Assembly: GCF_963676065.1 (NCBI RefSeq)
Contig: NZ_OY780933.1
Span: 1,600,001-1,664,000 of the forward strand
DNA: 64,000 bases
Source of the DNA: Maridesulfovibrio sp.
GTDB taxonomy: Bacteria; Desulfobacterota; Desulfovibrionia; Desulfovibrionales; Desulfovibrionaceae
Direction of reading: 5' to 3'
How positions within the stretch are numbered: position 1 is the first letter of the stretch; every line of letters starts with the position of its first letter. Of the stretch, positions 56,023 to 64,000 are shown one piece after another. The position numbers and the translations under genes were made by a program. The notes beneath the pieces are model-generated. The model worked only from the letters and a program-made list of their open reading frames with translations. It did not search any database and was not told the origin of the DNA.

Positions 56023-56361
56023 TTAGTCCCTGTTCCATACTTTGAATTTGTGATTGGCAAAGAAGTCGGTATATAGCTCTTCGGCTTTTTCTTTAAACTT
56101 TTCGTCATGCATTATCAGTACGCTTAGAGCTTCGTATTTAAAATAAGCCACTACATCTTCCCAATCTATTTCTTCTTTATTATTCTTAAATCTAAACCCT
56201 TGAAGGCCGGGTTCCACAAGTTTTTGAGTCATGGGATCATCAACGCCGGCCGTCTTAAAAAAATCACAAATTTCATTTTTTACATTTTCTGGCCAGTCTG
56301 TTTCGCCAAGGGGAATGAGGTCCTGAAATTTATTTTCCTGTCCTTTTTTTAAGATATACAT
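56023..56361 (-). CDS. Protein of unknown function
   Basis: 112 residues from ATG 56361 (GGAG about seven bases upstream; the longer open frame to 56460 is hydrophobic noise). Acidic and helical, with a DWPENVKNEICDFFKTAGVDDPMTQKLVEP segment. No family recognised. No signal peptide, so probably cytoplasmic. Confidence 0.6.
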   Translation of the reverse strand: MYILKKGQENKFQDLIPLGETDWPENVKNEICDFFKTAGVDDPMTQKLVEPGLQGFRFKNNKEEIDWEDVVAYFKYEALSVLIMHDEKFKEKAEELYTDFFANHKFKVWNRD

Positions 56362-56677
56362 ATTAAACTCCGTATTTTTCCATATTGTTATATTTATTAT
56401 GGAATAAAAGTAATTCTTTTTCAAGAAAATCCGGTCAGATAAAATGAAAATCAACTGCAATCAAGATCATGTCGGCATACTGACTGGTAAATGTAACCAC
56501 TTCGCCATGAAGCCTGCTGCTATGATGTGTAGATCTATCTCCATAGACACTTCTCCCATTCTGAGGAAAATGTACCAGCCTCTTCCCAGCTGTTCCCCCC
56601 GGTCCTTCCTGACACCCGGCCGGGGGGAAATCAGGGGGAATTAAAGTTATCGCCTGCAATATCTTCCATTATTAAAT
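56362..56677. other. Intergenic region with a strong hairpin
   Basis: A perfect 10-bp stem (TTCCCCCCGG 56593-56602 with CCGGGGGGAA 56620-56629) lies just after the minus-strand gene at 56678, probably its terminator, but lacks a T run. The AT-rich part near 56385-56430 is likely the promoter of the 56361 gene. No gene is supported; a 66-codon open frame at 56444-56644 has no ribosome binding site or protein-like composition. Confidence 0.45.
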
Positions 56678-57247
56678 TTATTCTTTGACCCGCAAAAATC
56701 TTCCTATGATCTGACCTGTCGCCGGAGCTTTACGTGCGTCGTCAAATTCAGTCTTAAGGAAAGTCAGCGCTGAGCAGTCCTGTGAAAATACGAGCGTTCT
56801 GATCTGAGAATTTCCGCCTTTTCCATAATCGATGATGTCTGTAATGTAGAGAGTATTTCCGGAAACAGTTACGGACCTGTTGACCTCATTTTTGTCAAGT
56901 TTCCATTTATATTGCACGTAATCTTTATTGGCTGGGATGATATAATTATCGTAGTGGCTGCCGTCTGTTTTCTCGCCTGTTGCGATGTGAAGCGTAGCTT
57001 CTGCTGTAACCATGTTGTTCTTATAGTGTACGGTCACCCGGCCTTTGAAGGTTCCTGCAAACCGGGAATTATTCATTCTTGCGGTTTCTTGCGTATTAGT
57101 CTTTTGAGGGGCGGGGGCTTTTGTTTCTTCGGCTTCAAAAATTCCGTAGCGCGGACGTTTGAGATCTCTAAGGTTATTCATATCCTGCGCCAAACCGGCG
57201 GAGCAGGTTATGAATGTCAGGAGCATTGCGATAAAAAAAATCTTCAT
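56678..57247 (-). CDS. Exported protein of unknown function
   Basis: 189 residues with a signal peptide (MKIFFIAMLLTFITCSAGLAQ, cleavage near GLA) and GGAG upstream of the ATG. The mature protein has a low-complexity linker (EETKAPAPQKTNTQETARMN) and a beta-rich domain (about 60-189) with FKGRVTVHYKNNMVTAEATLHIATGEK. No family recognised; likely periplasmic. Confidence 0.65.
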   Translation of the reverse strand: MKIFFIAMLLTFITCSAGLAQDMNNLRDLKRPRYGIFEAEETKAPAPQKTNTQETARMNNSRFAGTFKGRVTVHYKNNMVTAEATLHIATGEKTDGSHYDNYIIPANKDYVQYKWKLDKNEVNRSVTVSGNTLYITDIIDYGKGGNSQIRTLVFSQDCSALTFLKTEFDDARKAPATGQIIGRFLRVKE

Positions 57248-57328
57248 ATGTGTGACTCCGTTGTTTTGCTAGAGATATTTGCTGGTCCAGTGTATTGTAT
57301 CGGCATATTTATCAGGAGGAAAATGATT

Positions 57329-57787
57329 ATGGTCAGGTTTGCTTTTATCTCTTTGCTGTTCGCTTTGGTCTTTTTTGTATCTGTACCCTATCTTCATGCT
57401 GAAATGAAGATTACCCTTAAAGACGGAAAGGTTCTTAATATTCCTGTCTCTGAAAATGAGGTGGAATCAATCCAATATGCTGAGCCGGATGAACCGGAAG
57501 AAGTTTTTCCGGAAAAAGCTATCCGGGTCCAAAGTGCTAAGTACGGAAATGTCAGCTTCGAACTGGAAGGACAGTTGGGGTATAAACAGTATTTCTGCAA
57601 TGCCAAAGAGGCGCTGGTAAAAAAATGTGACGGTAAAAATAAATGCCGGGCTGTTGTCGGCAATTCCTTCTGTGGTGATCCCTATCCAGGAAAAGGTAAA
57701 TATTTATATGTTGAATACACATGCGGACAGAAACTCAAACGGGCAAAAAAATCTCAGACTGAGATAATGATATTGAGCTGTCCGTGA
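57329..57787 (+). CDS. Secreted protein with SUEL-type (galactose/rhamnose-binding) lectin domain
   Basis: 152 residues from ATG 57329 (AGGAGG at 57314-57319, nine-base spacing; ATG 57323 is too close). A signal peptide ends near HAE, then a short KITLKDGKVLNIPVSENEVESIQY motif, then a domain at about 65-132 with the SUEL lectin pattern: IRVQSAKYGNVSF, C90, C100, C106, C115 and C132, and SFCGDPYPGKGKYLYVEYTC. The GDP-x-x-G-KYL-V-Y-C ending is distinctive of SUEL lectins, which are mostly eukaryotic but have bacterial members. Function inferred: binding galactose- or rhamnose-bearing glycans outside the cell. Confidence 0.72.
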   Translation: MVRFAFISLLFALVFFVSVPYLHAEMKITLKDGKVLNIPVSENEVESIQYAEPDEPEEVFPEKAIRVQSAKYGNVSFELEGQLGYKQYFCNAKEALVKKCDGKNKCRAVVGNSFCGDPYPGKGKYLYVEYTCGQKLKRAKKSQTEIMILSCP

Positions 57788-57867
57788 TCTGGCTTTGAAT
57801 TATCCGGTAGGCCCGTTTTTTGCTTTCATCAGCTGAAGTGAAAAATATTCCTGCTGGAGGTTAGCGT

Positions 57868-58041
57868 ATGCGGAATACTTTGGCACTGGGCCTCGTACTG
57901 CTCAGTGGCATGCTGCTTTTAAATTCAGGGCTTGAGGTCTACCGTTGCTTTGTTCCCAATAAAATAGAAGAACCGCGACCGGTCCGGCTTGTCCGGATAG
58001 AAGGAAAAAATTGTCCCCTTTATTTTCCACAGGGGCAGTAG
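57868..58041 (+). CDS. Small exported or membrane protein (57 aa)
   Basis: ATG 57868 to TAG 58039-58041, with GGAGG at 57856-57860. A hydrophobic N-terminus (LALGLVLLSGMLLLNSG) is followed by a short basic tail with two Cys (RCF, KNC). Unknown function. Its transcript ends in a terminator shared with the next minus-strand gene. Confidence 0.55.
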   Translation: MRNTLALGLVLLSGMLLLNSGLEVYRCFVPNKIEEPRPVRLVRIEGKNCPLYFPQGQ

Positions 58042-58046
58042 GAAAA

Positions 58047-58817
58047 TCACCCCCCTTCCTGTAAATCAGGCAGGGGGGTGTTTTTTATGAATTCGTTAAA
58101 ATCATGCAGAAAACCGGATTTCTCCCGGTTGACCATCAGGTGGAGTTTAAAGGTGTAAAGAGGCTTATCAAGCATCTTGAACTCATTCATTACATGTCCT
58201 GATCTTTTTACCAGTCCGGGTAGGGTGCTTTTATTGCAAATCGCCGCATCTACCCTTTTTTTTAGCAGGAGTTCCAGCATCTGGCTGGTTGAGTAGACAG
58301 CGTGCCGGTTAAGCTGTCCTTTTTTAAAATACTCATCCAGCGGTCCGTAAGAATTACCATGCAGAACTGCAATGGTTCTTCCTGTCAGAGAGAGCAGATC
58401 CGATTTTGTAAGTGGAGAATTTTTGCGTACCAGCAGATAGTCTCCTACCGTCCATAAGGGTAGTGAGTTTCTGTATTTTGAGTTTATTTCATCACAGAGG
58501 AACATAGGTGAACTCAGAGCAAAAGCGTCTGCTTTTCCGGTCGCGAGTATTTTGCCGATTCTTGCTCTTGGCAAACACTTATATTCAAGGTCGTATTCTG
58601 GGTGCTGGGCCTGAAATTTATCCAGCATATCGATAAATAACCCATGCATACTTTTTGAGGGTTCCTTTTTACTCGTTACAATGTAAAAGGGTGGGAACTT
58701 GTATCCGAATATTATTTTTACATGCTGGCAGGACGCAGAGCCCGCATAACTGAATGTAGGCGTCAGCAGGAAAAATACAATTGATATTATAAAAGTTTTT
58801 ATCGGTGATATGGACAT
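58047..58817 (-). CDS. Periplasmic substrate-binding-like protein (SBP_bac_3 type)
   Basis: 256 residues from ATG 58817 (ribosome binding site weak; the longer open frame to 58946 overlaps the divergent gene at 58873). A signal peptide (FIISIVFFLLTPTFSYAG) leads to an amino-acid-binding-like fold: IFGYKFPPFYIV, then GLFIDMLDKFQAQHPEYDLEYKCLPRARIGKILATGKADAFAL, and RTIAVLHGNSYGPLDEYF. No transporter genes are adjacent, as is common for orphan binding proteins in these genomes. Confidence 0.75.
   Translation of the reverse strand: MSISPIKTFIISIVFFLLTPTFSYAGSASCQHVKIIFGYKFPPFYIVTSKKEPSKSMHGLFIDMLDKFQAQHPEYDLEYKCLPRARIGKILATGKADAFALSSPMFLCDEINSKYRNSLPLWTVGDYLLVRKNSPLTKSDLLSLTGRTIAVLHGNSYGPLDEYFKKGQLNRHAVYSTSQMLELLLKKRVDAAICNKSTLPGLVKRSGHVMNEFKMLDKPLYTFKLHLMVNREKSGFLHDFNEFIKNTPLPDLQEGG
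58048..58086 (+). terminator. Bidirectional terminator
   Basis: CACCCCCC 58048-58055 with GGGGGGTG 58073-58080, extended by CCTG/CAGG, loop TAAAT, then TTTTTT at 58081-58086. It overlaps the end of the minus-strand binding-protein gene. Confidence 0.85.
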
Positions 58818-58872
58818 ATCTTTTTTGAATATGGGTTTATAGTTTAAAACTGGTTTGGGAGATGATGAGTAG

Positions 58873-59913
58873 ATGTATCCTTTATTGAAGTTTTTTTCAG
58901 CTTGTTTTTTGTTTCTCGCTGTTTTGGTGACAGGATATTTTTTCATAAAATGGTTTACTGCGCCGCTTTTTCATATCGGAAGTCTGGAGCAGGGGCAGGT
59001 TCTGAGGTTTAATGACACAGATTTGCTGCCGGAATTTGAAAATGAAGAGTTGCGAGTGCTCAGTTATAATCTGGGATTTGCCGCCGGACCGGTTCAGATT
59101 ACTTTGGCCGATGATCATCCGGAATCTTTCTATACTTCCAATCTAGATAAATTTATTGAGCTGGTCAGGGCAAAAAAGGCTAACATTCTGCTTTTGCAGG
59201 AGGTGGATCTTGATTCAAAACGCTCTTGGTACATGAATCAGCTTGATTACATCATGCAGGAGCTGGGTTGGGGATATGCAGCTCCGGTGGTGGACTGGGA
59301 TATGTTTTTTCCTTTTAGAAAAGAACGCAAAATAACCAAAGCCACCGTGGTTATATCCAAATTTCCTATGGTCAGTAATGAGTACACACTGACTTCCTGT
59401 AAGCCTAATTTTGAAAATATGCTCCTGAATCTGTTTTACTATCCGCTGCTTTGGAAATCCACAATGCAGCGGGTAGGGCTGAAGGTAAACGGTAAAATTC
59501 TGGATATCTATAATGTCCATCTGTGTGTCTGGAATAGAGCGGCCCGTGTGGCACAGGCAGAATTTCTGACTGAATGGATAAATAGGGAGAGTGCCGGCAA
59601 TAATTATCTCATCGGCGGGGACTTCAATTTTCAGGCTTATATCCGGGGCACGCCAGTTCCAAATGATGATTTAAAGAAGATACCGTTTATAAAAGGATTT
59701 CGGGAGCGTTTGAAAGGTTGCGGTGAGATCCTGAGCAACTTCAATAGTTCGGCTGAGGAGCTTCATAAAAATTATACATTTGCAGAACGCAAACATCGCT
59801 ACGACTTTCTCTTTTATTCCCAAGGACTGCATCGTGATGGGGGTGAAGTCGTTAGGACCATTGACTCCTCTGATCATTTTCCGGTGTTCGGACGATTTAA
59901 AATTGCGGAATAA
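58873..59913 (+). CDS. Endonuclease/exonuclease/phosphatase-family protein, membrane-anchored
   Basis: 346 residues. N-terminal membrane anchor (CFLFLAVLVTGYFFIKWF, about 10-27), then an EEP domain with ILLLQEVDLDSKRSW (metal Glu), GGDFNFQAY, and SSDHFPVFG at the end (catalytic His). The enzyme may be a phosphodiesterase of lipids or nucleotides; substrate unknown. Divergent from the binding-protein gene. Confidence 0.82.
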   Translation: MYPLLKFFSACFLFLAVLVTGYFFIKWFTAPLFHIGSLEQGQVLRFNDTDLLPEFENEELRVLSYNLGFAAGPVQITLADDHPESFYTSNLDKFIELVRAKKANILLLQEVDLDSKRSWYMNQLDYIMQELGWGYAAPVVDWDMFFPFRKERKITKATVVISKFPMVSNEYTLTSCKPNFENMLLNLFYYPLLWKSTMQRVGLKVNGKILDIYNVHLCVWNRAARVAQAEFLTEWINRESAGNNYLIGGDFNFQAYIRGTPVPNDDLKKIPFIKGFRERLKGCGEILSNFNSSAEELHKNYTFAERKHRYDFLFYSQGLHRDGGEVVRTIDSSDHFPVFGRFKIAE

Positions 59914-60046
59914 ATAGTGCTGATAAGTAGAATAATGCAATTGAATAGGAGTAACCTATCTGTAGGGCTAAAAAAATGCTATAAGAACAAACAGTAAAAA
60001 AAAGTTGCGTTATGTTCGGTTCATGTCACGAAACTTGGGGGACGTG

Positions 60047-61108
60047 ATGAAGATAAATAAAAGTTCTTTTGCCGTAGTTAGTCTGGTTTTATTTTTTGCG
60101 TATTACGTTCTTATTATTCCGCAGGCCGAGGCAAAAGATATTTTTATTGTTCACAGCTATGCTTTGGATAATATCTGCGGCGACCCGCAACATCAGGGAG
60201 TTTTGGAAAGTCTGGCCAAGGCCGGATTTGTGGAAGGGGATAACCTTACGGTGTACAAATACGCTATGGATACCAAGAAGGTGAACAATACCCCGGAATT
60301 GATCGCTCAACAGGCTGAGATTGTCCTTGAAAAAGTGAAAGCGCAGCATCCTGATGTTCTGGTTCTGCTGGATGACAATGCATTCCGGACCGTGGGGCTA
60401 AGGCTTGTGGATACGGATATCAATATTGTCTTTTGCGGCTTGAACGGGCAGCCCGAAGATTATGACCGCAAGGTAAAGTGGATGACTTCGAAGAGCCGTC
60501 CGGGTCACAATATTACCGGAGTATATGAGAAACTTCATTTTATTGAAGCGTGTCTGGTTCAGCAGAAGATTATTCCTGACCTCAAAAAAATTTTGGTGAT
60601 CGGAGACGAATCTCCCACCGGAAAGGCCATTCTGAAGCAGATTAATAAAGAGCTGGAAGAGTCCGAGTTAGGTCCGGGCCTTGAGATAGAAATACGCATA
60701 GCCCCCAGTTGGGAAGAGTATAAAAAAATACTGGGTCAGGCCTGCTCCGATTCATCAATCGGGACAATTTATCCCTCGGCAACTTTACTTAAAGACAGCA
60801 AATCCGGAGCACATTCTACCTCGGAGATTGTTGAATGGACCGTAGCCCATTGCCGAACTCCGGGAATTCCCTTGAATTACTCCTTTGCCCGGCTTGGAAT
60901 GCTGGGAGGTGTAGGAGTTGATTTTATCGCTATGGGCAGGCAGGCAGGGAAAATGGTAGCGCAAATAATGAAAGGGACGTCCCCCGGTGATATCCCTATC
61001 GAAGAAGCCGAGCGTTATGCTTTGGTTTTCAATCTTAGAAGGGCCCGTGAACTGGGAATGGAAATTCCGATTGATATACTTATGGCTGCTGACGTTGTTT
61101 ACAAATAG
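60047..61108 (+). CDS. ABC-type substrate-binding protein (PF04392-like)
   Basis: 353 residues from ATG 60047 (GGGGGACG upstream; the longer open frame from 60005 lacks support). A signal peptide (SFAVVSLVLFFAYYVLIIPQAEA) then a periplasmic-binding fold with DIFIVHSYALDNICGDPQHQG, VLVLLDDNAFRTVG and ILVIGDESPTG; it matches ABC_sub_bind proteins often paired with sensor kinases. It lies 20 nt before the hybrid kinase, suggesting that it senses a ligand for it. Confidence 0.85.
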   Translation: MKINKSSFAVVSLVLFFAYYVLIIPQAEAKDIFIVHSYALDNICGDPQHQGVLESLAKAGFVEGDNLTVYKYAMDTKKVNNTPELIAQQAEIVLEKVKAQHPDVLVLLDDNAFRTVGLRLVDTDINIVFCGLNGQPEDYDRKVKWMTSKSRPGHNITGVYEKLHFIEACLVQQKIIPDLKKILVIGDESPTGKAILKQINKELEESELGPGLEIEIRIAPSWEEYKKILGQACSDSSIGTIYPSATLLKDSKSGAHSTSEIVEWTVAHCRTPGIPLNYSFARLGMLGGVGVDFIAMGRQAGKMVAQIMKGTSPGDIPIEEAERYALVFNLRRARELGMEIPIDILMAADVVYK

Positions 61109-61128
61109 AAGATATCCTTTTCGCTGCG

Positions 61129-64000
61129 ATGAAGAATAAAATTTCTTATAAATTGTCCTCGCTGGTGGCTGCCGCAATTTGCGGTATGGCCCTTGTTGCT
61201 GCTCTGGCTATGGGCGGCGTATTTTCCTACAGCTATTTTAATACCCTTAAGGATGAGTTCCATAACCGGGTAAGCGCTGAAGGGCAGGAAGTCAGTCTTG
61301 AACTGTACAGCTTTCTGCATCGGGCCATGGCCCGCCTTGGCGAGCTCAGCAAGGATAACTCCATCCGTGTAGCTACGATGATGGGAGTGGACTATCCTCT
61401 TTCCGAAAAACTTTCCGAGTATGACCAGTCTCCGCTGGGCCTTGATTTTTATGTCATGCGTAAGGATGACGGCAGGATTTTCGATTCTTCCGGAAAGATG
61501 TTCTATAAATCTTATGTACTTGCTGCGCTTCTCGACCCTCCTCACCGTTGTTCATTCTGCAGGAAAGATGATGGCGGATTTATAACTGTTTTTTCGCTAC
61601 CTATCCGCAGCCGCTCAAAGATTGTGGGAAGCGCCGCCTGTCTGGTTGATTTCTCCCGGTCGGAGGTGAAATCCACAATACAGAATTCTGAAATGAGCAG
61701 AATGGTGCTTTTTGAGAAAGGAAAGGCTTATGATCTCCTTACCGGAGCCCCCCTGCCTTTTGAGCTTGATGAAGAAGTCGCAAATGGGGATCTTATAAAC
61801 GTCACCCTGAATAACGACCAGCACGGGGTTCTCTATCGCAGTTCTCTGGTTCCTGGATTGTCTTATTTTGTATCTAATGACAGTCTTGACGAGTCCTTGC
61901 AGCATACATTTTGGTTGCTGTTTCCTCTTTTCGGCGCGGTAATCGGGCTATGTCTCATGGTTTCTCTTTACCTCAGCAGTATCCTGACCCGTCCGTTAAG
62001 CGAAATGACTGATTCCGCGGAAGAGATTTCCAATGGCCGGGAAGAGGATCTCCCTGACCGTAAGAGTATGATCACTGAGATCAACGCCTTGGGGGGAGCT
62101 CTCGCTTCCATGCTGGAAAGCCTGCGTAAAAACAGAGGGTTGGAACAGTATCAATTCTTTTTTGATAACGTTGATGATCTCGTCTGCATTACCGATATTG
62201 ATGGCTTTTTTCTAAAGGTCAACAGCCGTGGAACGGATTTTCTGGGCTACGGGTATGATGAGTTTTTGAAAAAAACAATTTTTGAAATTATGCCTCCTTA
62301 TGAGCGCGATAGTTTGCGGTGCATCCTGAACAGTATCTTTACCGACGAAGGAGCCATGCAATTTGAATGTCCGGTAATTGCCAAATCCGGGGAGATTGTG
62401 CACACGGATGTTAGGTCTCGGAGGATTGCTTACGAGGGACAAAATGTTTTGCTGAGCGTTGTCCGTGATGTTACTGACCGTAAGCGTGATGAAGAAGAGC
62501 TCCAGCGTTATGCCGCCGAGATTCTGAAGGCCAAGGAGGTGGAAGAGAGAAATTCCGCCCATATGGCAGAGACTCTGAAAAAGCTGGAAGAGGCCATGGC
62601 CCGTGCGGAAGTGGCCAACCGCACCAAAAGTGAATTTCTAGCCCAGATGAGTCATGAAATTCGTACCCCCATGAACTCTATTCTGGGCATGGCTGATATG
62701 CTTTCAGATACTCCACTTACTGCTGAACAGAAGAGTTATGTATCTATTTTCAGCGATTCAGGTAGAGCCCTGATGAATCTTATCAATGATATTCTGGATA
62801 TTTCAAAGATTGAATCCGGTAAGCTGCTTCTTGAAAATACGGTATTTAATATTGATGATCTAGTTGATGAGGTCGCAGGCATCATGTCAGTAAGTGCATG
62901 GAAAAAGAGACTTGTTTTTGCCTGCCATGTGGACCCTCTTTGTCCCGAACAATTCAAAGGTGATCCAACCAGAATCAAACAGATTCTGGTCAACCTGCTC
63001 AGCAATGCGATAAAATTCACCGATACCGGCAGTGTGACGCTGGCTATTTCAAGTCGGTCCGGTTCGGCGGATAAGGCAACACTGCACATGGTTGTCAGTG
63101 ACAGTGGAATAGGTATTTCCGAGGAGAAGCTGAAAGTAATTTTTGATAATTTTGTACAGGCGGACTCCTCGACTACCCGCAAGTACGGCGGAACCGGGCT
63201 TGGGCTATCAATTACCAGAAATCTGGTGGAGATGATGGGCGGTAATATTACCGTGCATAATTTAACCTCCGGCGGGGCAGAATTCAGGGCCGATATTCAA
63301 GTCGGGCAAGTTTCTTTACCGGAAGAGGGTAGCGCAGCTGTCAGAACTGCTGTGCAGGAGCGTGAAATTCTGGTCATTGATGAGCATGATCTGGTCGGAA
63401 ACTATATCTGTAAGTGCCTCACTCAATGGGGAGCAAAATGTATGCATTCCGGTGATTTGAATTTCGCCTGCGTGCAAAATAAGTCCTGCCGGAGCAATGC
63501 CGAGCTGATAATTGTTTCTGACAGACTGGGAGAAGAGGACGGACTTAGCGAAGTTGAGGCTATTAAAGCCAGATTGAATTGCAAAAATCCAGTACTCTGC
63601 ACTATGTCATCTTCGCCCGGGGTGAGCAGTAACCGGCCTGAAATTAATTATCTTTTCGGGGTTAAAGGCAGTATGGGCTGGCCTGTAACCCGCGGCGGAC
63701 TGAGGCGAGCAATGCTCGAAATCTATGGCATTAGCGTTAACCGGCCGATAGAAAAGGAAAGTTTTGTCGAACTGAATCCGCTGCGTCTACTTATTGCCGA
63801 TGATTCGGAAAACAACCGCACGCTTTTTGACTTTTTCCTCAAGGATACACCTTTCAGGCTCTGGTATGCCAGCGACGGTGAAGAGGCTGTGCAGATTTAC
63901 CGTGAAAATAATTTTGACCTTGTACTGATGGATATCCAAATGCCCGTTAAAGACGGACTTGATGCTACTCGGGAGATCAGGGCTTACGAGCTGGAAAACG
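61129..64000 (+). CDS. Hybrid sensor histidine kinase (partial, 3' end outside window)
   Basis: 957 residues are visible from ATG 61129; no strong ribosome binding site is seen, so translation may be coupled to the previous gene. Layout: membrane segment about 12-34; periplasmic sensing domain (Cache-like) about 35-255 with CSFC; second membrane segment about 265-285; HAMP about 285-340; PAS about 350-460; histidine kinase with phospho-His509 in QMSHEIRTPMNSILG; ATPase domain with N box LLSNAIKF and G box GTGLGLSITRN; a first receiver domain about 745-860 (D751, D798 region, partly degenerate); a second receiver from about 885 with phospho-acceptor D935 in LVLMDIQMPVKDG. More domains may follow. 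Confidence 0.9.
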   Translation, partial: MKNKISYKLSSLVAAAICGMALVAALAMGGVFSYSYFNTLKDEFHNRVSAEGQEVSLELYSFLHRAMARLGELSKDNSIRVATMMGVDYPLSEKLSEYDQSPLGLDFYVMRKDDGRIFDSSGKMFYKSYVLAALLDPPHRCSFCRKDDGGFITVFSLPIRSRSKIVGSAACLVDFSRSEVKSTIQNSEMSRMVLFEKGKAYDLLTGAPLPFELDEEVANGDLINVTLNNDQHGVLYRSSLVPGLSYFVSNDSLDESLQHTFWLLFPLFGAVIGLCLMVSLYLSSILTRPLSEMTDSAEEISNGREEDLPDRKSMITEINALGGALASMLESLRKNRGLEQYQFFFDNVDDLVCITDIDGFFLKVNSRGTDFLGYGYDEFLKKTIFEIMPPYERDSLRCILNSIFTDEGAMQFECPVIAKSGEIVHTDVRSRRIAYEGQNVLLSVVRDVTDRKRDEEELQRYAAEILKAKEVEERNSAHMAETLKKLEEAMARAEVANRTKSEFLAQMSHEIRTPMNSILGMADMLSDTPLTAEQKSYVSIFSDSGRALMNLINDILDISKIESGKLLLENTVFNIDDLVDEVAGIMSVSAWKKRLVFACHVDPLCPEQFKGDPTRIKQILVNLLSNAIKFTDTGSVTLAISSRSGSADKATLHMVVSDSGIGISEEKLKVIFDNFVQADSSTTRKYGGTGLGLSITRNLVEMMGGNITVHNLTSGGAEFRADIQVGQVSLPEEGSAAVRTAVQEREILVIDEHDLVGNYICKCLTQWGAKCMHSGDLNFACVQNKSCRSNAELIIVSDRLGEEDGLSEVEAIKARLNCKNPVLCTMSSSPGVSSNRPEINYLFGVKGSMGWPVTRGGLRRAMLEIYGISVNRPIEKESFVELNPLRLLIADDSENNRTLFDFFLKDTPFRLWYASDGEEAVQIYRENNFDLVLMDIQMPVKDGLDATREIRAYELEN

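Noticed and set aside
56444-56644. 66-codon + frame between minus-strand genes
   Set aside because: No ribosome binding site; sequence covers a strong hairpin and reads as noise.
1-64000. CRISPR array, rRNA operon, insertion sequence ends
   Set aside because: I looked for regularly spaced repeats, rRNA sequence and transposase genes and saw none.

Overview
The window looks like a chromosomal piece of a marine-type sulfate reducer of the Desulfovibrio/Maridesulfovibrio group. This is an inference from the housekeeping gene set and its neighbourhoods (recA-alaS-rplM-rpsI, AmmeMemoRadiSam radical SAM enzyme, YdbH/YnbE/YdbL-like envelope operon, molbindin, EAL-HDOD protein) and moderate GC; no 16S gene is present to prove it. 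It has two parts.

Positions 1 to about 28460 are the late half of a short-tailed (podovirus-like) prophage, all on the + strand apart from one small gene. The order is: terminase small (partial) and large subunits, portal, a small ORF, a structured non-coding stretch, scaffold, coat protein, head-tail adaptor-like proteins, small tail/decoration proteins, fibre-like proteins (one with a discoidin-like domain), a tail stabilisation-like protein, two exported/membrane accessory proteins behind a terminator, two internal virion proteins, and a giant 3202-residue polyvalent protein thought to be ejected with the DNA. No tape measure, sheath or tail tube genes are seen, which supports a short tail. 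Integration, repressor, replication and lysis genes are not visible and presumably lie to the left of the window. The right end abuts the 3' end of a tRNA-Pro(UGG), the likely attachment site.

Positions 28465 to 64000 are host chromosome: tRNA-Pro; AmrS-like radical SAM enzyme; purM; an envelope operon ydbH - ynbE/ydbL fusion - selO; a signalling operon (EAL-HDOD, histidine kinase, radical SAM); rplM-rpsI; recA and alaS; a PP-loop thiolase-like protein; Na+/Ca2+ antiporter; molbindin; POT peptide transporter; Bax-inhibitor-1 protein; lpxK; rnr; a lone S24 repressor with a palindromic operator downstream; a zinc ribbon mini-protein; a UPF0489 protein; several small exported proteins including a probable SUEL-type lectin; an EEP-family hydrolase; and a substrate-binding protein followed by a large hybrid sensor kinase that runs off the window.

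The points most worth a second look are: (1) a nested long hairpin at 4307-4415 between the packaging and capsid genes; (2) a 54-codon ORF with a good ribosome binding site hidden in the +1 frame inside the giant polyvalent gene, exactly where the giant protein reads as low-complexity sequence; (3) a 106-bp direct repeat (4 mismatches) joining the end of the giant gene to a small membrane-protein gene 12.4 kb upstream; (4) a composition-shifted discoidin-like module in a fibre gene; (5) a YnbE-YdbL fusion; (6) a secreted bacterial SUEL-like lectin.
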